A stretch of DNA of 64,000 nucleotides, from NCBI RefSeq assembly GCF_035668035.1, contig NZ_JAYMYJ010000086.1:1-64000 (forward strand), read 5' to 3'. Position numbers and translations under genes: made by a program. Source of the stretch: Thiothrix phosphatis. GTDB lineage: Bacteria > Pseudomonadota > Gammaproteobacteria > Thiotrichales > Thiotrichaceae. Below are positions 17,583 through 25,040 of this stretch, piece after piece. The notes under the pieces are model-generated. The model ran no database searches. It worked only from the letters and a program-made list of their open reading frames with translations, and had not been told where the DNA came from. Each line of letters opens with the position of its first letter. Within the stretch, counting starts at the first letter, position 1.

Positions 17583-18119
17583 TTAACGAGCCAACGCCGC
17601 CTTCATTTCTTTCAGCCTGCTCTGGATGGAACCATCAATCACCAAGTCACCCGCACGTATGATTGCGCCACCCATCAGGGCAGAATCAACACGGGTTGTT
17701 AGCTTGACTTCACGTCCCAAGCGTTTTTGGAGCGCCACAGCAAGGGTTTGCTGCTGGTCATCTGTCAGTTCCTGCGCGGAAACGACTTCCGCTTCCACTG
17801 CACCTTCTGCCTCCGCCTTCAACTGCTCAAAGATTGCGGACATTTCAGGCAACAGTGCGAAACGGTCATTCTCCGCCAATACCTTGAGCAGATTACGGCC
17901 ACTATCGTCGATTGCATCACCTGCAATCTCGGCGAGAATGTCAGCTTTCTGTTCTTTGGTCATGCGGGGATGACTCAGCAAAGCAGATGAACCTTCTGCT
18001 GTGACGACCGCAGACATGGCCGCCAATTGAGCTGACCACTCGGACAGCTTGCCGACTTCCTGCGCCATCTCAAACACAGCTTTTGCGTAAGGACGAGCGG
18101 CGGTTGTCAATTCAGACAT
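17583..18119 (-). CDS. atpH: ATP synthase subunit delta (OSCP-like)
   Basis: Peripheral stalk subunit, 178 aa, that ties the stator b dimer to the top of F1. Family features are the N-terminal ARPYAKAVFEMA and the C-terminal signature DSALMGGAIIRAGDLVIDGSI, followed by SRLKEM. Located between atpF and atpA; the gap to atpF is ten bases. Confidence 0.97.
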   Translation of the reverse strand: MSELTTAARPYAKAVFEMAQEVGKLSEWSAQLAAMSAVVTAEGSSALLSHPRMTKEQKADILAEIAGDAIDDSGRNLLKVLAENDRFALLPEMSAIFEQLKAEAEGAVEAEVVSAQELTDDQQQTLAVALQKRLGREVKLTTRVDSALMGGAIIRAGDLVIDGSIQSRLKEMKAALAR

Positions 18120-18129
18120 GGTTCATCCC

Positions 18130-18600
18130 TCAGATTTGCGCGGCCAGATCATCCAATGCTTTTGCGTGGGCAGCCGCATCGATTTCCTTGCCAAGAATTT
18201 TTTCAGCACCAGAAACAGCCAGTGACGCAACTTGCTTGCGCAAGGTTTCGCGGGCACGGGAGACTTCCTGCTCAATGTCTGCCTGAGCAGCCGCTTTGAC
18301 ACGGTTTTGCTCTTCAACAGCACTATTCTTGGCCTCATCGACAATTTCACCGGCACGCTTTTGAGCCTGCGCGATGATTTCAGCGGCGGCAGCCTTAGCC
18401 TTTTTCAGTTCATCCAATGCTTTCTGGCGAGCCAGCTCTTCTTCATGCTTGCCTTTTTCGGCAGCGGCCAGACCATCAGCGATACGCGCCTTGCGGTCTT
18501 CCAGCATTTTGAGCATCGGCTCCCACAGCACTCCCTTGACGAACCAGATCAGAACTGTAAAAACAAGCATCTGACCTATCAGGGTTGCAGTTACGTTCAT
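18130..18600 (-). CDS. atpF: Fo ATP synthase subunit b
   Basis: Peripheral stalk subunit, 156 aa, matching the usual 156 aa. It has one N-terminal membrane helix (about residues 5-26, ending WFVKGVLWEPMLKMLEDRK) and a long charged coiled coil. VLWEPM is the conserved kink that leaves the membrane. It lies between atpE and atpH. Confidence 0.97.
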   Translation of the reverse strand: MNVTATLIGQMLVFTVLIWFVKGVLWEPMLKMLEDRKARIADGLAAAEKGKHEEELARQKALDELKKAKAAAAEIIAQAQKRAGEIVDEAKNSAVEEQNRVKAAAQADIEQEVSRARETLRKQVASLAVSGAEKILGKEIDAAAHAKALDDLAAQI

Positions 18601-18646
18601 GGGTTTAACCTCCGAATGTTAGTAACAACGTTTAACAATCGTGAGA

Positions 18647-18937
18647 TTAACCAGCACCCATTGCAGATTTAGCAGCACCAATGAATGGGTTGGCGAAAAT
18701 AAACCACATGGAAATACCCAAAACGATCATTGGGAACGCCTCCATCAGGCCGCCGGTAAACAGCATTTGACCAGTCAGCTGAGCACGCATTTCAGGCTGA
18801 CGGGCAATGCCCTCGATAAACTTGGAACAGATCATACCCCAACCCAGCGCGGAACCCAGACCCGCAGCCGCCAGGATGATACCAACACCTACAGCAGTGT
18901 AGGAATAGATCATTGCAACAGTTTGTGCATCCATCAT
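18647..18937 (-). CDS. atpE: Fo ATP synthase subunit c
   Basis: Proteolipid that forms the rotor ring, 96 aa, two transmembrane helices joined by the polar loop EGIARQPEM. The ion-binding carboxylate is a glutamate in GGLMEAFPMIVLG, where E. coli has an aspartate (VDAIPM). No Gln/Glu-Ser sodium signature is visible, so proton coupling is expected. The start at the first of two adjacent ATG codons (18937) follows TGGAGA; a TTG five codons earlier was rejected. Gaps on both sides (46 and 40 or more bases) are larger than elsewhere in the operon, which is usual for the highly expressed atpE. Confidence 0.96.
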   Translation of the reverse strand: MMDAQTVAMIYSYTAVGVGIILAAAGLGSALGWGMICSKFIEGIARQPEMRAQLTGQMLFTGGLMEAFPMIVLGISMWFIFANPFIGAAKSAMGAG

Positions 18938-19038
18938 TAAGTCTCCAAACAAAAGTTAAAATCAAAAAAGCAGAAACAAAAACTCACTCTCTAGCTGTGA
19001 AAGCAGCTTAAACGACCGACTACATCACAAACTTAAAA

Positions 19039-19893
19039 TCAGTGGTGCTCGTCGTGCTGGCTGGCCAATCCCAAATATACGATGGTCAATAGCATGAAGA
19101 TAAACGCTTGCAACGGCACAACCAACATATGGAATACCGCCCACATGGAACCCAATATGACCTGTGCGGGCATTGCCCATACGGAAAACGCCAACAGCGC
19201 AATCAACAGGAATAGCAACTCCCCTGCAAACATGTTTCCGAAGAGACGAAGGCCAAGACTGACAGGTTTGGCGATCTCCTCAATGGCGGTCATGACAATA
19301 TTCACCGGCATGAGGTACGGGCCAAAAGGATGGAACAAAAATTGCTTAATATAACCAACCAAACCTTTATGTTTGATGTTATAGAAAATAATCAATGCAA
19401 ACACACTCAAAGACAAGCCAAAAGTTGTATCTAAGTTGGTGGTAGGAACCACTTTCAGATAAACATGATGAGGATCAGCCCCAAACAAAGCACCAATACC
19501 ACCAGCCAATGATGGCAACAAATCAACAGGGAGGAAGTCCATGGCGTTCATCAATAGCACCCATACAAAGATGGTTAACGCCAGAGGGCCAATCAGGCTA
19601 TCCGCATTAGGGAAAATATCCTTGACCTGCTGATTGACAAACTCAACGATTGTCTCAATGACATTCTGAAAGCCTGTAGGCTTGTCAGCATTCAAACTCT
19701 TGCCGACCTTCCAAGCAAAGAACGCTATCAAACCTGCGAGTAGCATACTGAACAAAAGAACATCAACGTGTAACACGCTAAAGTCAATAATCTTGACTTG
19801 CTCGCCGTGTTCAACGCCAACACTCCAGTTGGTCAAGTGGTGCTGGATGTACTCGACAGGACTTGAAATTGCTGGCGCATTAGACTCGCTCAC
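19039..19893 (-). CDS. atpB: Fo ATP synthase subunit a
   Basis: Membrane stator subunit that carries the proton half-channels, 284 aa. The essential arginine lies in LGLRLFGNMFAGE near residue 220, and the conserved polar residues follow. There are five to six transmembrane segments. The start codon is GTG at 19893 with a GGGGTGA upstream; the protein then begins MSESNAP. Follows atpI in the operon. Confidence 0.96.
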   Translation of the reverse strand: MSESNAPAISSPVEYIQHHLTNWSVGVEHGEQVKIIDFSVLHVDVLLFSMLLAGLIAFFAWKVGKSLNADKPTGFQNVIETIVEFVNQQVKDIFPNADSLIGPLALTIFVWVLLMNAMDFLPVDLLPSLAGGIGALFGADPHHVYLKVVPTTNLDTTFGLSLSVFALIIFYNIKHKGLVGYIKQFLFHPFGPYLMPVNIVMTAIEEIAKPVSLGLRLFGNMFAGELLFLLIALLAFSVWAMPAQVILGSMWAVFHMLVVPLQAFIFMLLTIVYLGLASQHDEHH

Positions 19894-19935
19894 AACTCAC
19901 CCCGTACTACAAAGTTAAAAAATCCTTTGCTGGAA

Positions 19936-20286
19936 TCACCCGACTTGGCGGGTTCCCATCAGCATATAAGCCAGTTGCGCGACCATAAAAGTACCCAGCA
20001 GGGGAACTGGAGCCAGTTTCAGATAGCCCAAGCCGAACCCTAACGCAACCAACACAAATACAAATCTTTGTACGACCCCGAAATAAAGAGCATTGACACT
20101 CTGCTGCGGACTCGCCTTTGCGATTTCCCCCGCCTGACCCACTCGCCGAGCAAGCAACATAGTATTTGCTAGCGCAACAGCTCCGCCATAAAACGCAGGC
20201 AGCAATGCTGAGTCACCCTGATACGACCACGACACTGCAACACCAGCCAATACCAGAATAAATTGAATAATAAGTATGCTTCGCAT
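19936..20286 (-). CDS. atpI: ATP synthase subunit I (AtpI)
   Basis: Small membrane protein of 116 aa with four hydrophobic segments, located first in the atp operon. AtpI is thought to help assemble the c ring and is weakly conserved; here the position, length and FYGGAVALANTMLLARRV segment support the call. A candidate promoter lies about 55 bases upstream. Confidence 0.88.
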   Translation of the reverse strand: MRSILIIQFILVLAGVAVSWSYQGDSALLPAFYGGAVALANTMLLARRVGQAGEIAKASPQQSVNALYFGVVQRFVFVLVALGFGLGYLKLAPVPLLGTFMVAQLAYMLMGTRQVG

Positions 20287-20340
20287 CCGTTCCTTATGAG
20301 GAAGGCCAAACCAAAACCTTCCCCCTCAAAATCCCGGAGG

Positions 20341-20369
20341 AGTATAAAGACATCCTAATATAGGGTCAA
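20341..20369 (-). promoter_or_regulatory. Sigma70-type promoter of the atp operon
   Basis: On the minus strand TTGACC is followed after exactly 17 bases by TATACT (each five of six consensus bases). Transcription would begin near 20334, leaving a leader of about 48 bases before atpI. The octamer GACCCTAT overlaps the -35 box and recurs about 40 bases upstream. Confidence 0.65.
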
Positions 20370-20507
20370 CCTTCACAGAATGAGTCCTCTCTCCTGGAAA
20401 TAGGGTCGCATTATATATCCCTTTTGATATATCCCGCCACAACAAAATGCGGTATGTTGCCTATAAAGGCAAAAATTGGAAGATTCTTTCCAGAGGAGAA
20501 GAAAGTG

Positions 20508-21005
20508 ATGCCTGTGGTTCGAATATTCTCAAAGATCGTATTGTACTGGGGGATATGGATGGCAACCATCAGCCCTGCACTTCCAGCAGATACGACACTG
20601 AAAGAAGTTTCCGACTTTCAAGCATTGGGAGAGGCAATGCAGGCCAAGAAACTACCACTACTTCTGGCTTTCCGTGCCGACTATTGCGGATTCTGCAAAC
20701 GGCTCGAGACAGAGTACCTTGAACCCATGGCCAAAAGCGGGGACTATGACTCGCGAATTCTGATCCGTACTTTCAACATGGGCGATAACCGCACTGTCAC
20801 TGATTTCAACGGTGCCAAGATTGACGCGGAGAAGATGACCCACAGATATAAGGTGTCATTAACACCAACATTAATATTCCTGAATGCGGATGGAAAGGAA
20901 ATCGCTGAACCACTGCTTGGTTATAATAGCCCAGACTTTTACGGCGCATATTTGGAAAATGCCATTGATACGGCACACAAAGCAATCAACGAGAAGGATA
21001 GATAA
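20508..21005 (+). CDS. Exported thioredoxin-fold protein with CGFC motif
   Basis: Predicted periplasmic thiol-disulfide protein, 165 aa. The signal peptide covers about 27 residues (cleavage near ALPA-DT). The redox motif is Cys60-Gly-Phe-Cys63 in RADYCGFCKRLE, and the cis-proline site is SLTPTLIFLN. This is the arrangement of SoxW/TlpA-like and DsbD-gamma-like proteins that accept or donate electrons in the periplasm; the partner is unknown. The ATG at 20508 has AGGAGA upstream and gives a proper signal peptide, while the in-frame codon at 20424 would add a non-hydrophobic N-terminus. A stem-loop overlaps the stop codon. Confidence 0.82.
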   Translation: MPVVRIFSKIVLYWGIWMATISPALPADTTLKEVSDFQALGEAMQAKKLPLLLAFRADYCGFCKRLETEYLEPMAKSGDYDSRILIRTFNMGDNRTVTDFNGAKIDAEKMTHRYKVSLTPTLIFLNADGKEIAEPLLGYNSPDFYGAYLENAIDTAHKAINEKDR

Positions 21006-21025
21006 GGGAGGAAACCTCCCTTATC
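21001..21025. terminator. Stem-loop between convergent genes
   Basis: Perfect eleven-base-pair inverted repeat, GATAAGGGAGG against CCTCCCTTATC, with a three-base loop. It overlaps the stop codon of the thioredoxin-fold gene and lies 20 bases beyond the algR stop. The T run is weak, so termination is likely but not certain. Confidence 0.55.
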
Positions 21026-21044
21026 TTAGCTAAAAATAGACTAA

Positions 21045-21791
21045 TCAGCGATTGCGGACAAACCGCCGAACCTCCGCCAAATGGCGTCGGCTGACCTCCA
21101 ATTGATCCTTGACATTATCCAGCACAACTTGGGTACGGCCGATGGAAGATTTGGACAGGCCAGAAATGGCAGTCTTGGCCACCAACGCATTGCGATGAAT
21201 GCGGATAAAACGATCTGCCAAATCGGTCTCTAGCGACTTCAGCGATTCCTCAATAATGACCTCGCCCTTCTTGTGGCGCACGGTCACATATTTCTGATCC
21301 GCCTGGAAATACACAACATCTTCAATCGGGATCAACTCAAGGTTACCCCGCATACGTGCACAGATGTGCTTGCGCGCCGCCAAATTACGGCCTTCGCGGT
21401 TCTCCAGCGCCTCCATACGTTGGGCGCGGTTCAGTGAGCGGGCTTGTTCCAGACTTTGTAATAATTGTTCTTGTCTTATCGGTTTCATAAGGTACCCTGT
21501 TGCTTTTGTTGAAAAGGCTTCTAAGGCATATTCACCATACGCTGTAGTGAATATGACGGCTGGGGGGCTATCCATGCCTGAAATGTGCCGGGCGGCTTCC
21601 AACCCGTCCATACCGGGCATTGAAATGTCCATCAGCACAATGTCCGGCTGATAACGCTCTGTCATCAGCACTGCATCCACCCCGTTTTCGGCTTCTGCAC
21701 AAACTGCGTAGTCGACTTGAGTCGCCAATAACCCTTTGATCCGTGCACGGGCGTATTCTTCGTCGTCTACAACCAAAACTTTTAATGTCAT
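21045..21791 (-). CDS. algR: LytTR-type response regulator, AlgR-like
   Basis: Two-component regulator, 248 aa. The receiver domain (about 1-120) has the acidic pocket in VVDDEEYAR, phospho-acceptor Asp55 in IVLMDISMPGMDG, and lysine in YLMKPI. A LytTR DNA-binding domain (about 145-245) follows, with the typical VYFQADQKYVTV and FIRIHRNALVA. A good AAGGAG precedes the ATG. It is eight bases downstream of the sensor kinase gene and divergent from argH, the same neighbourhood as algR/fimS in Pseudomonas, where it controls alginate and type IV pili. The symbol rests on that synteny; the regulon here is not known. Confidence 0.9.
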   Translation of the reverse strand: MTLKVLVVDDEEYARARIKGLLATQVDYAVCAEAENGVDAVLMTERYQPDIVLMDISMPGMDGLEAARHISGMDSPPAVIFTTAYGEYALEAFSTKATGYLMKPIRQEQLLQSLEQARSLNRAQRMEALENREGRNLAARKHICARMRGNLELIPIEDVVYFQADQKYVTVRHKKGEVIIEESLKSLETDLADRFIRIHRNALVAKTAISGLSKSSIGRTQVVLDNVKDQLEVSRRHLAEVRRFVRNR

Positions 21792-21798
21792 AATTTTT

Positions 21799-22842
21799 CT
21801 ACTCCTTGGGTATGGAAAACGAAACCCGGTATTGTTGGATATTTTTTTGGATTCTCAGGTTCGCCCGATCGCCATAGGCAAGCCGCAAGCGGTTCACCAT
21901 GTTCTCCTGGGCTATATGATTTCCCTTGGTGTGGGTGCTCACACCAGTAGGAGGCAATGGATTTGTAACTGAAACGTCTAACGTCTTGCCTGCATCATAA
22001 AGGCTGATTGTCAGCAAACCACCATCCTGGCGAGGCTGAATGCCATGGTAGACCGCGTTTTCAACCAGCGGCTGCAACAAAAATGGCGGCATGTCCATAT
22101 CCAGCGGCAGACTGTTTTGATCCATGTCCAATTTGATATGCAAGCGTTTTTCACCCAGACGCAAACCTTCCATGCGCAAGTAAGCCAAAGTCAGGTCCAG
22201 CTCCTCTTTTAGACTTATTCGCGACCGTTTATCGAGAGTAAGGCGCATGATATCCGCCAAATCCAGTAACGCTGCCTCAGCCTTGTTGGGATCGATATGC
22301 ACAAGATGTGCAATGGTATTCAGGCTATTGAACAGAAAATGTGGGCGCATGCGCGCCTGCAAAGCATCATACTTAGCTGCCGAATCGGCCTCGACACTTT
22401 CCTCCCACTGGTTATGGATATAAAAATACCGCAGCAAAACCAGCACGATAACTAGCGCAATCACCAAGTTCTTAAAAATAAACAGGGCACTGGTCATTAT
22501 GTTAGCTAGCTTATCGTTACCAAATGACGCCAGCATCCCCAATACAGAAGCAAGCAGAGTGAACCCCGCAACCGTCACCAGCACGATAGCAGACGCCTGA
22601 AAAACAGTCGGCCGCACGAAGAAACGCGCAACAAAACACAGGGTGAAGACAGAGGCCAATGCAACCCACTGTACAAACAGTGAATGCATCCCCAAATTGA
22701 CGAAAAAATCACGTAAATCTGTCGCCACCGCCAACGCCAACACGACTGCCAACAACTCAGCACCCAACACAGCACGCAATAGTGCCTGCGGTACGCAGAT
22801 ATTTGGCAAATAGCTTAGTGTTTTTCCAATAGATGACGACAT
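21799..22842 (-). CDS. algZ: Sensor histidine kinase, LytS/AlgZ (FimS) type
   Basis: Membrane sensor kinase, 347 aa. The N-terminal 140 residues form about four transmembrane helices with no large periplasmic domain. The His_kinase domain (PF06580) carries the phospho-accepting His168 in MRPHFLFNSLNTIAHL and the N-box PFLLQPLVENAVYHGIQP near 280; the C-terminal G box is degenerate or missing, as known for AlgZ/FimS, so autophosphorylation may be unusual. It is directly upstream of the algR-like gene, and the two are probably one transcript. Confidence 0.88.
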   Translation of the reverse strand: MSSSIGKTLSYLPNICVPQALLRAVLGAELLAVVLALAVATDLRDFFVNLGMHSLFVQWVALASVFTLCFVARFFVRPTVFQASAIVLVTVAGFTLLASVLGMLASFGNDKLANIMTSALFIFKNLVIALVIVLVLLRYFYIHNQWEESVEADSAAKYDALQARMRPHFLFNSLNTIAHLVHIDPNKAEAALLDLADIMRLTLDKRSRISLKEELDLTLAYLRMEGLRLGEKRLHIKLDMDQNSLPLDMDMPPFLLQPLVENAVYHGIQPRQDGGLLTISLYDAGKTLDVSVTNPLPPTGVSTHTKGNHIAQENMVNRLRLAYGDRANLRIQKNIQQYRVSFSIPKE

Positions 22843-23078
22843 TATTTGCTCTCAATCAGGCTGCAACCGGGAACCCGCGTTAACACCCGACCCAGTTATC
22901 GTTTATATTTTTTATAATTACCGCGCCTGACGTAACAGGCGGAGCATCTGTTTATTGTATACTGCTCGCAATCTGCATTGCGACATTACGATATTGAATC
23001 ATATTTTTTTATTGTTCCACACTGTGATAATGTCTGGCAACTTTTTTTAACAACTTGATGAAAATTCAACATTAACCC

Positions 23079-24479
23079 ATGAGCGAACACCAACACGACA
23101 CGGCCAGAGACAAACCCTGGGGCGGACGTTTCAGCGAATCCACTGACGCATTCGTCGAAGAATTCACCGCCTCCATTAACTTCGACAAGCGGCTCTACAG
23201 ACACGACATCCGAGGATCCCGCGCCCATGCCCGCATGTTGGGGAAGGCAGGGATATTAAACACCAATGAAGTTGAACAAATCCTGAGTGGCTTGGATAAA
23301 ATTGAACAAGCCATTGACAGCGGGGAGCTGGAATGGAAAGTCGCCCTGGAAGACGTGCATATGAACATAGAAGCGCGCCTGACTGACCACATCGGCATTG
23401 CTGGCAAAAAATTGCATACAGGCCGTTCCCGCAATGACCAAGTCGCCACTGATGTGCGCTTGTGGCTACGTGAACAGGTCGACGGCGTCAGCCATGAACT
23501 GCGCCGCCTGCAACGGGCGCTGGTGGATTTGGCGGAATGTGAAGCTGACACCATCCTGCCCGGATTCACCCATTTACAAGTTGCCCAGCCAATCACATTC
23601 GGCCACCACATGCTGGCATGGTTTGAAATGCTGCAACGCGATCACGAACGCCTGCAAGATTGCCGCAAACGCATCAACATCATGCCATTGGGAGCCGCCG
23701 CGCTGGCCGGGACCACCTACCCCATCGACCGGGAGCACACAGCGCAACTGCTGGGTTTTGAACGCCCGGCACGCAACTCGCTGGACGCAGTGAGCGACCG
23801 CGACTTCGCCATTGAATTCACATCTGCCGCTTCCCTGATCATGATGCACCTGTCACGCTTCGCGGAAGAACTAGTCCTGTGGACTTCGGCGCAGTTCGAC
23901 TTCATCCGCCTGCCTGACCGCTTCTGCACCGGCTCATCCATCATGCCACAGAAAAAAAACCCGGATGTGCCGGAACTGGTGCGTGGCAAAAGCGGACGCG
24001 TATTCGGGCACCTGCTTGCCCTGCTGACATTGATGAAAGGCCAGCCGCTGGCCTACAACAAGGACAACCAGGAAGACAAGGAGCCACTGTTCGACACTGT
24101 CGATACGTTGCTGGGCAGCCTGCGCGCCTTTGCCGACATGATGCCCCACATCCAGCCAAAGGCGGAACGGATGCGGCAAGCCGCCATGCAGGGCTTCGCC
24201 ACCGCCACCGACCTGGCTGATTACCTGGTGCGCAAAGGGATGCCGTTCCGTGACGCCCACGAAGTCGTAGGCAAGGCGGTGGCGCTTGGGGTAGAAACCG
24301 GACGCGACTTGAGCGAAATGCGCCTGGAGGAATTACAGGCATTTGCCGACATCATTCACGCTGACGTATTTGAAGTCTTAACATTGGAAGGGTCGGTGGC
24401 CGCCCGCAACCACTTAGGAGGCACGGCACCAGAACAAGTGAGAAAACAGGTGGAAGCTGCACGGAAACTGCTGGCCTGA
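23079..24479 (+). CDS. argH: Argininosuccinate lyase
   Basis: Last enzyme of arginine synthesis, splitting argininosuccinate into arginine and fumarate; cytoplasmic homotetramer, 466 aa. The fumarase/aspartase superfamily signature GSSIMPQKKNPD is near residues 284-295 and holds the catalytic serine in the flexible loop; the SRNDQV and TLQQ-like regions are also present (GRSRNDQVATDVRLWL). The N-terminus WGGRFSESTDAFVEEF is typical. It stands alone with a terminator just behind it and is divergent from algZ-algR. Confidence 0.97.
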   Translation: MSEHQHDTARDKPWGGRFSESTDAFVEEFTASINFDKRLYRHDIRGSRAHARMLGKAGILNTNEVEQILSGLDKIEQAIDSGELEWKVALEDVHMNIEARLTDHIGIAGKKLHTGRSRNDQVATDVRLWLREQVDGVSHELRRLQRALVDLAECEADTILPGFTHLQVAQPITFGHHMLAWFEMLQRDHERLQDCRKRINIMPLGAAALAGTTYPIDREHTAQLLGFERPARNSLDAVSDRDFAIEFTSAASLIMMHLSRFAEELVLWTSAQFDFIRLPDRFCTGSSIMPQKKNPDVPELVRGKSGRVFGHLLALLTLMKGQPLAYNKDNQEDKEPLFDTVDTLLGSLRAFADMMPHIQPKAERMRQAAMQGFATATDLADYLVRKGMPFRDAHEVVGKAVALGVETGRDLSEMRLEELQAFADIIHADVFEVLTLEGSVAARNHLGGTAPEQVRKQVEAARKLLA

Positions 24480-24484
24480 CAAAA

Positions 24485-24507
24485 AGGGGCGTATCCGCTA
24501 CGCCCCT
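24485..24507. terminator. Bidirectional terminator between argH and lspA
   Basis: AGGGGCGTA pairs with TACGCCCCT over a five-base loop. On the minus strand the stem is followed by TTTTTG, so it should end the ileS-lspA transcript; the T run on the argH side is weaker. Confidence 0.75.
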
Positions 24508-24512
24508 CCCTT

Positions 24513-25040
24513 TCATTCCATTTGTTCCGAGGCGAACAGGCTCAGAAACACCAGCAACACCGCCCCCACCGTAATCGCGATGTCAGCCACATTGAAAATG
24601 GCGAAATGCCCGCCATTCAAGATGAAGGGCACGTCAAAATTCACATAAAAATCGATAAAATCTATTACCCGCCCATACAACAGCCGGTCTATCAGATTGC
24701 CGATGGCCCCACCCAGCACCAGCGCCAAGCCAACAGCAGCCCATATCCGGTCTTTTTTCAGCCTACGTAGCCAATTGATGATGAACACGCTGACCACAAT
24801 GGCCAGGATGGCGAAAAACCAACGCTGCCACCCGCCTTGATCTTTCAGAAAACTAAAAGCTGCCCCAGTGTTGTAGGTCAGCGTCATGTTCAAATGCGCC
24901 ATAATCCCCACCGGCTGACCTGGCTCCAAATTGGCCTCAGCCATCCACTTGGTCAACTGGTCAACCGCAATGACCACAGCAGACAGCCACAGCCAGCCAA
25001 TCATGCCGGTTTGTTCCGATAGGGAACGGAAACTACGCAT
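24513..25040 (-). CDS. lspA: Lipoprotein signal peptidase II
   Basis: Inner-membrane aspartic peptidase, 175 aa, that cleaves diacylglyceryl-modified prolipoproteins. Four membrane helices; catalytic aspartates are Asp127 in RVIDFIDFY and Asp153 in FNVADIAITVG, and NTGAAFSF near 57-64 is conserved. The ATG at 25040 overlaps the ileS stop by eight bases and gives the usual length; a later ATG at 25004 (163 aa) is possible. The open frame extends upstream into ileS without similarity. The window holds at least seven predicted lipoproteins that would be its substrates. Confidence 0.95.
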   Translation of the reverse strand: MRSFRSLSEQTGMIGWLWLSAVVIAVDQLTKWMAEANLEPGQPVGIMAHLNMTLTYNTGAAFSFLKDQGGWQRWFFAILAIVVSVFIINWLRRLKKDRIWAAVGLALVLGGAIGNLIDRLLYGRVIDFIDFYVNFDVPFILNGGHFAIFNVADIAITVGAVLLVFLSLFASEQME

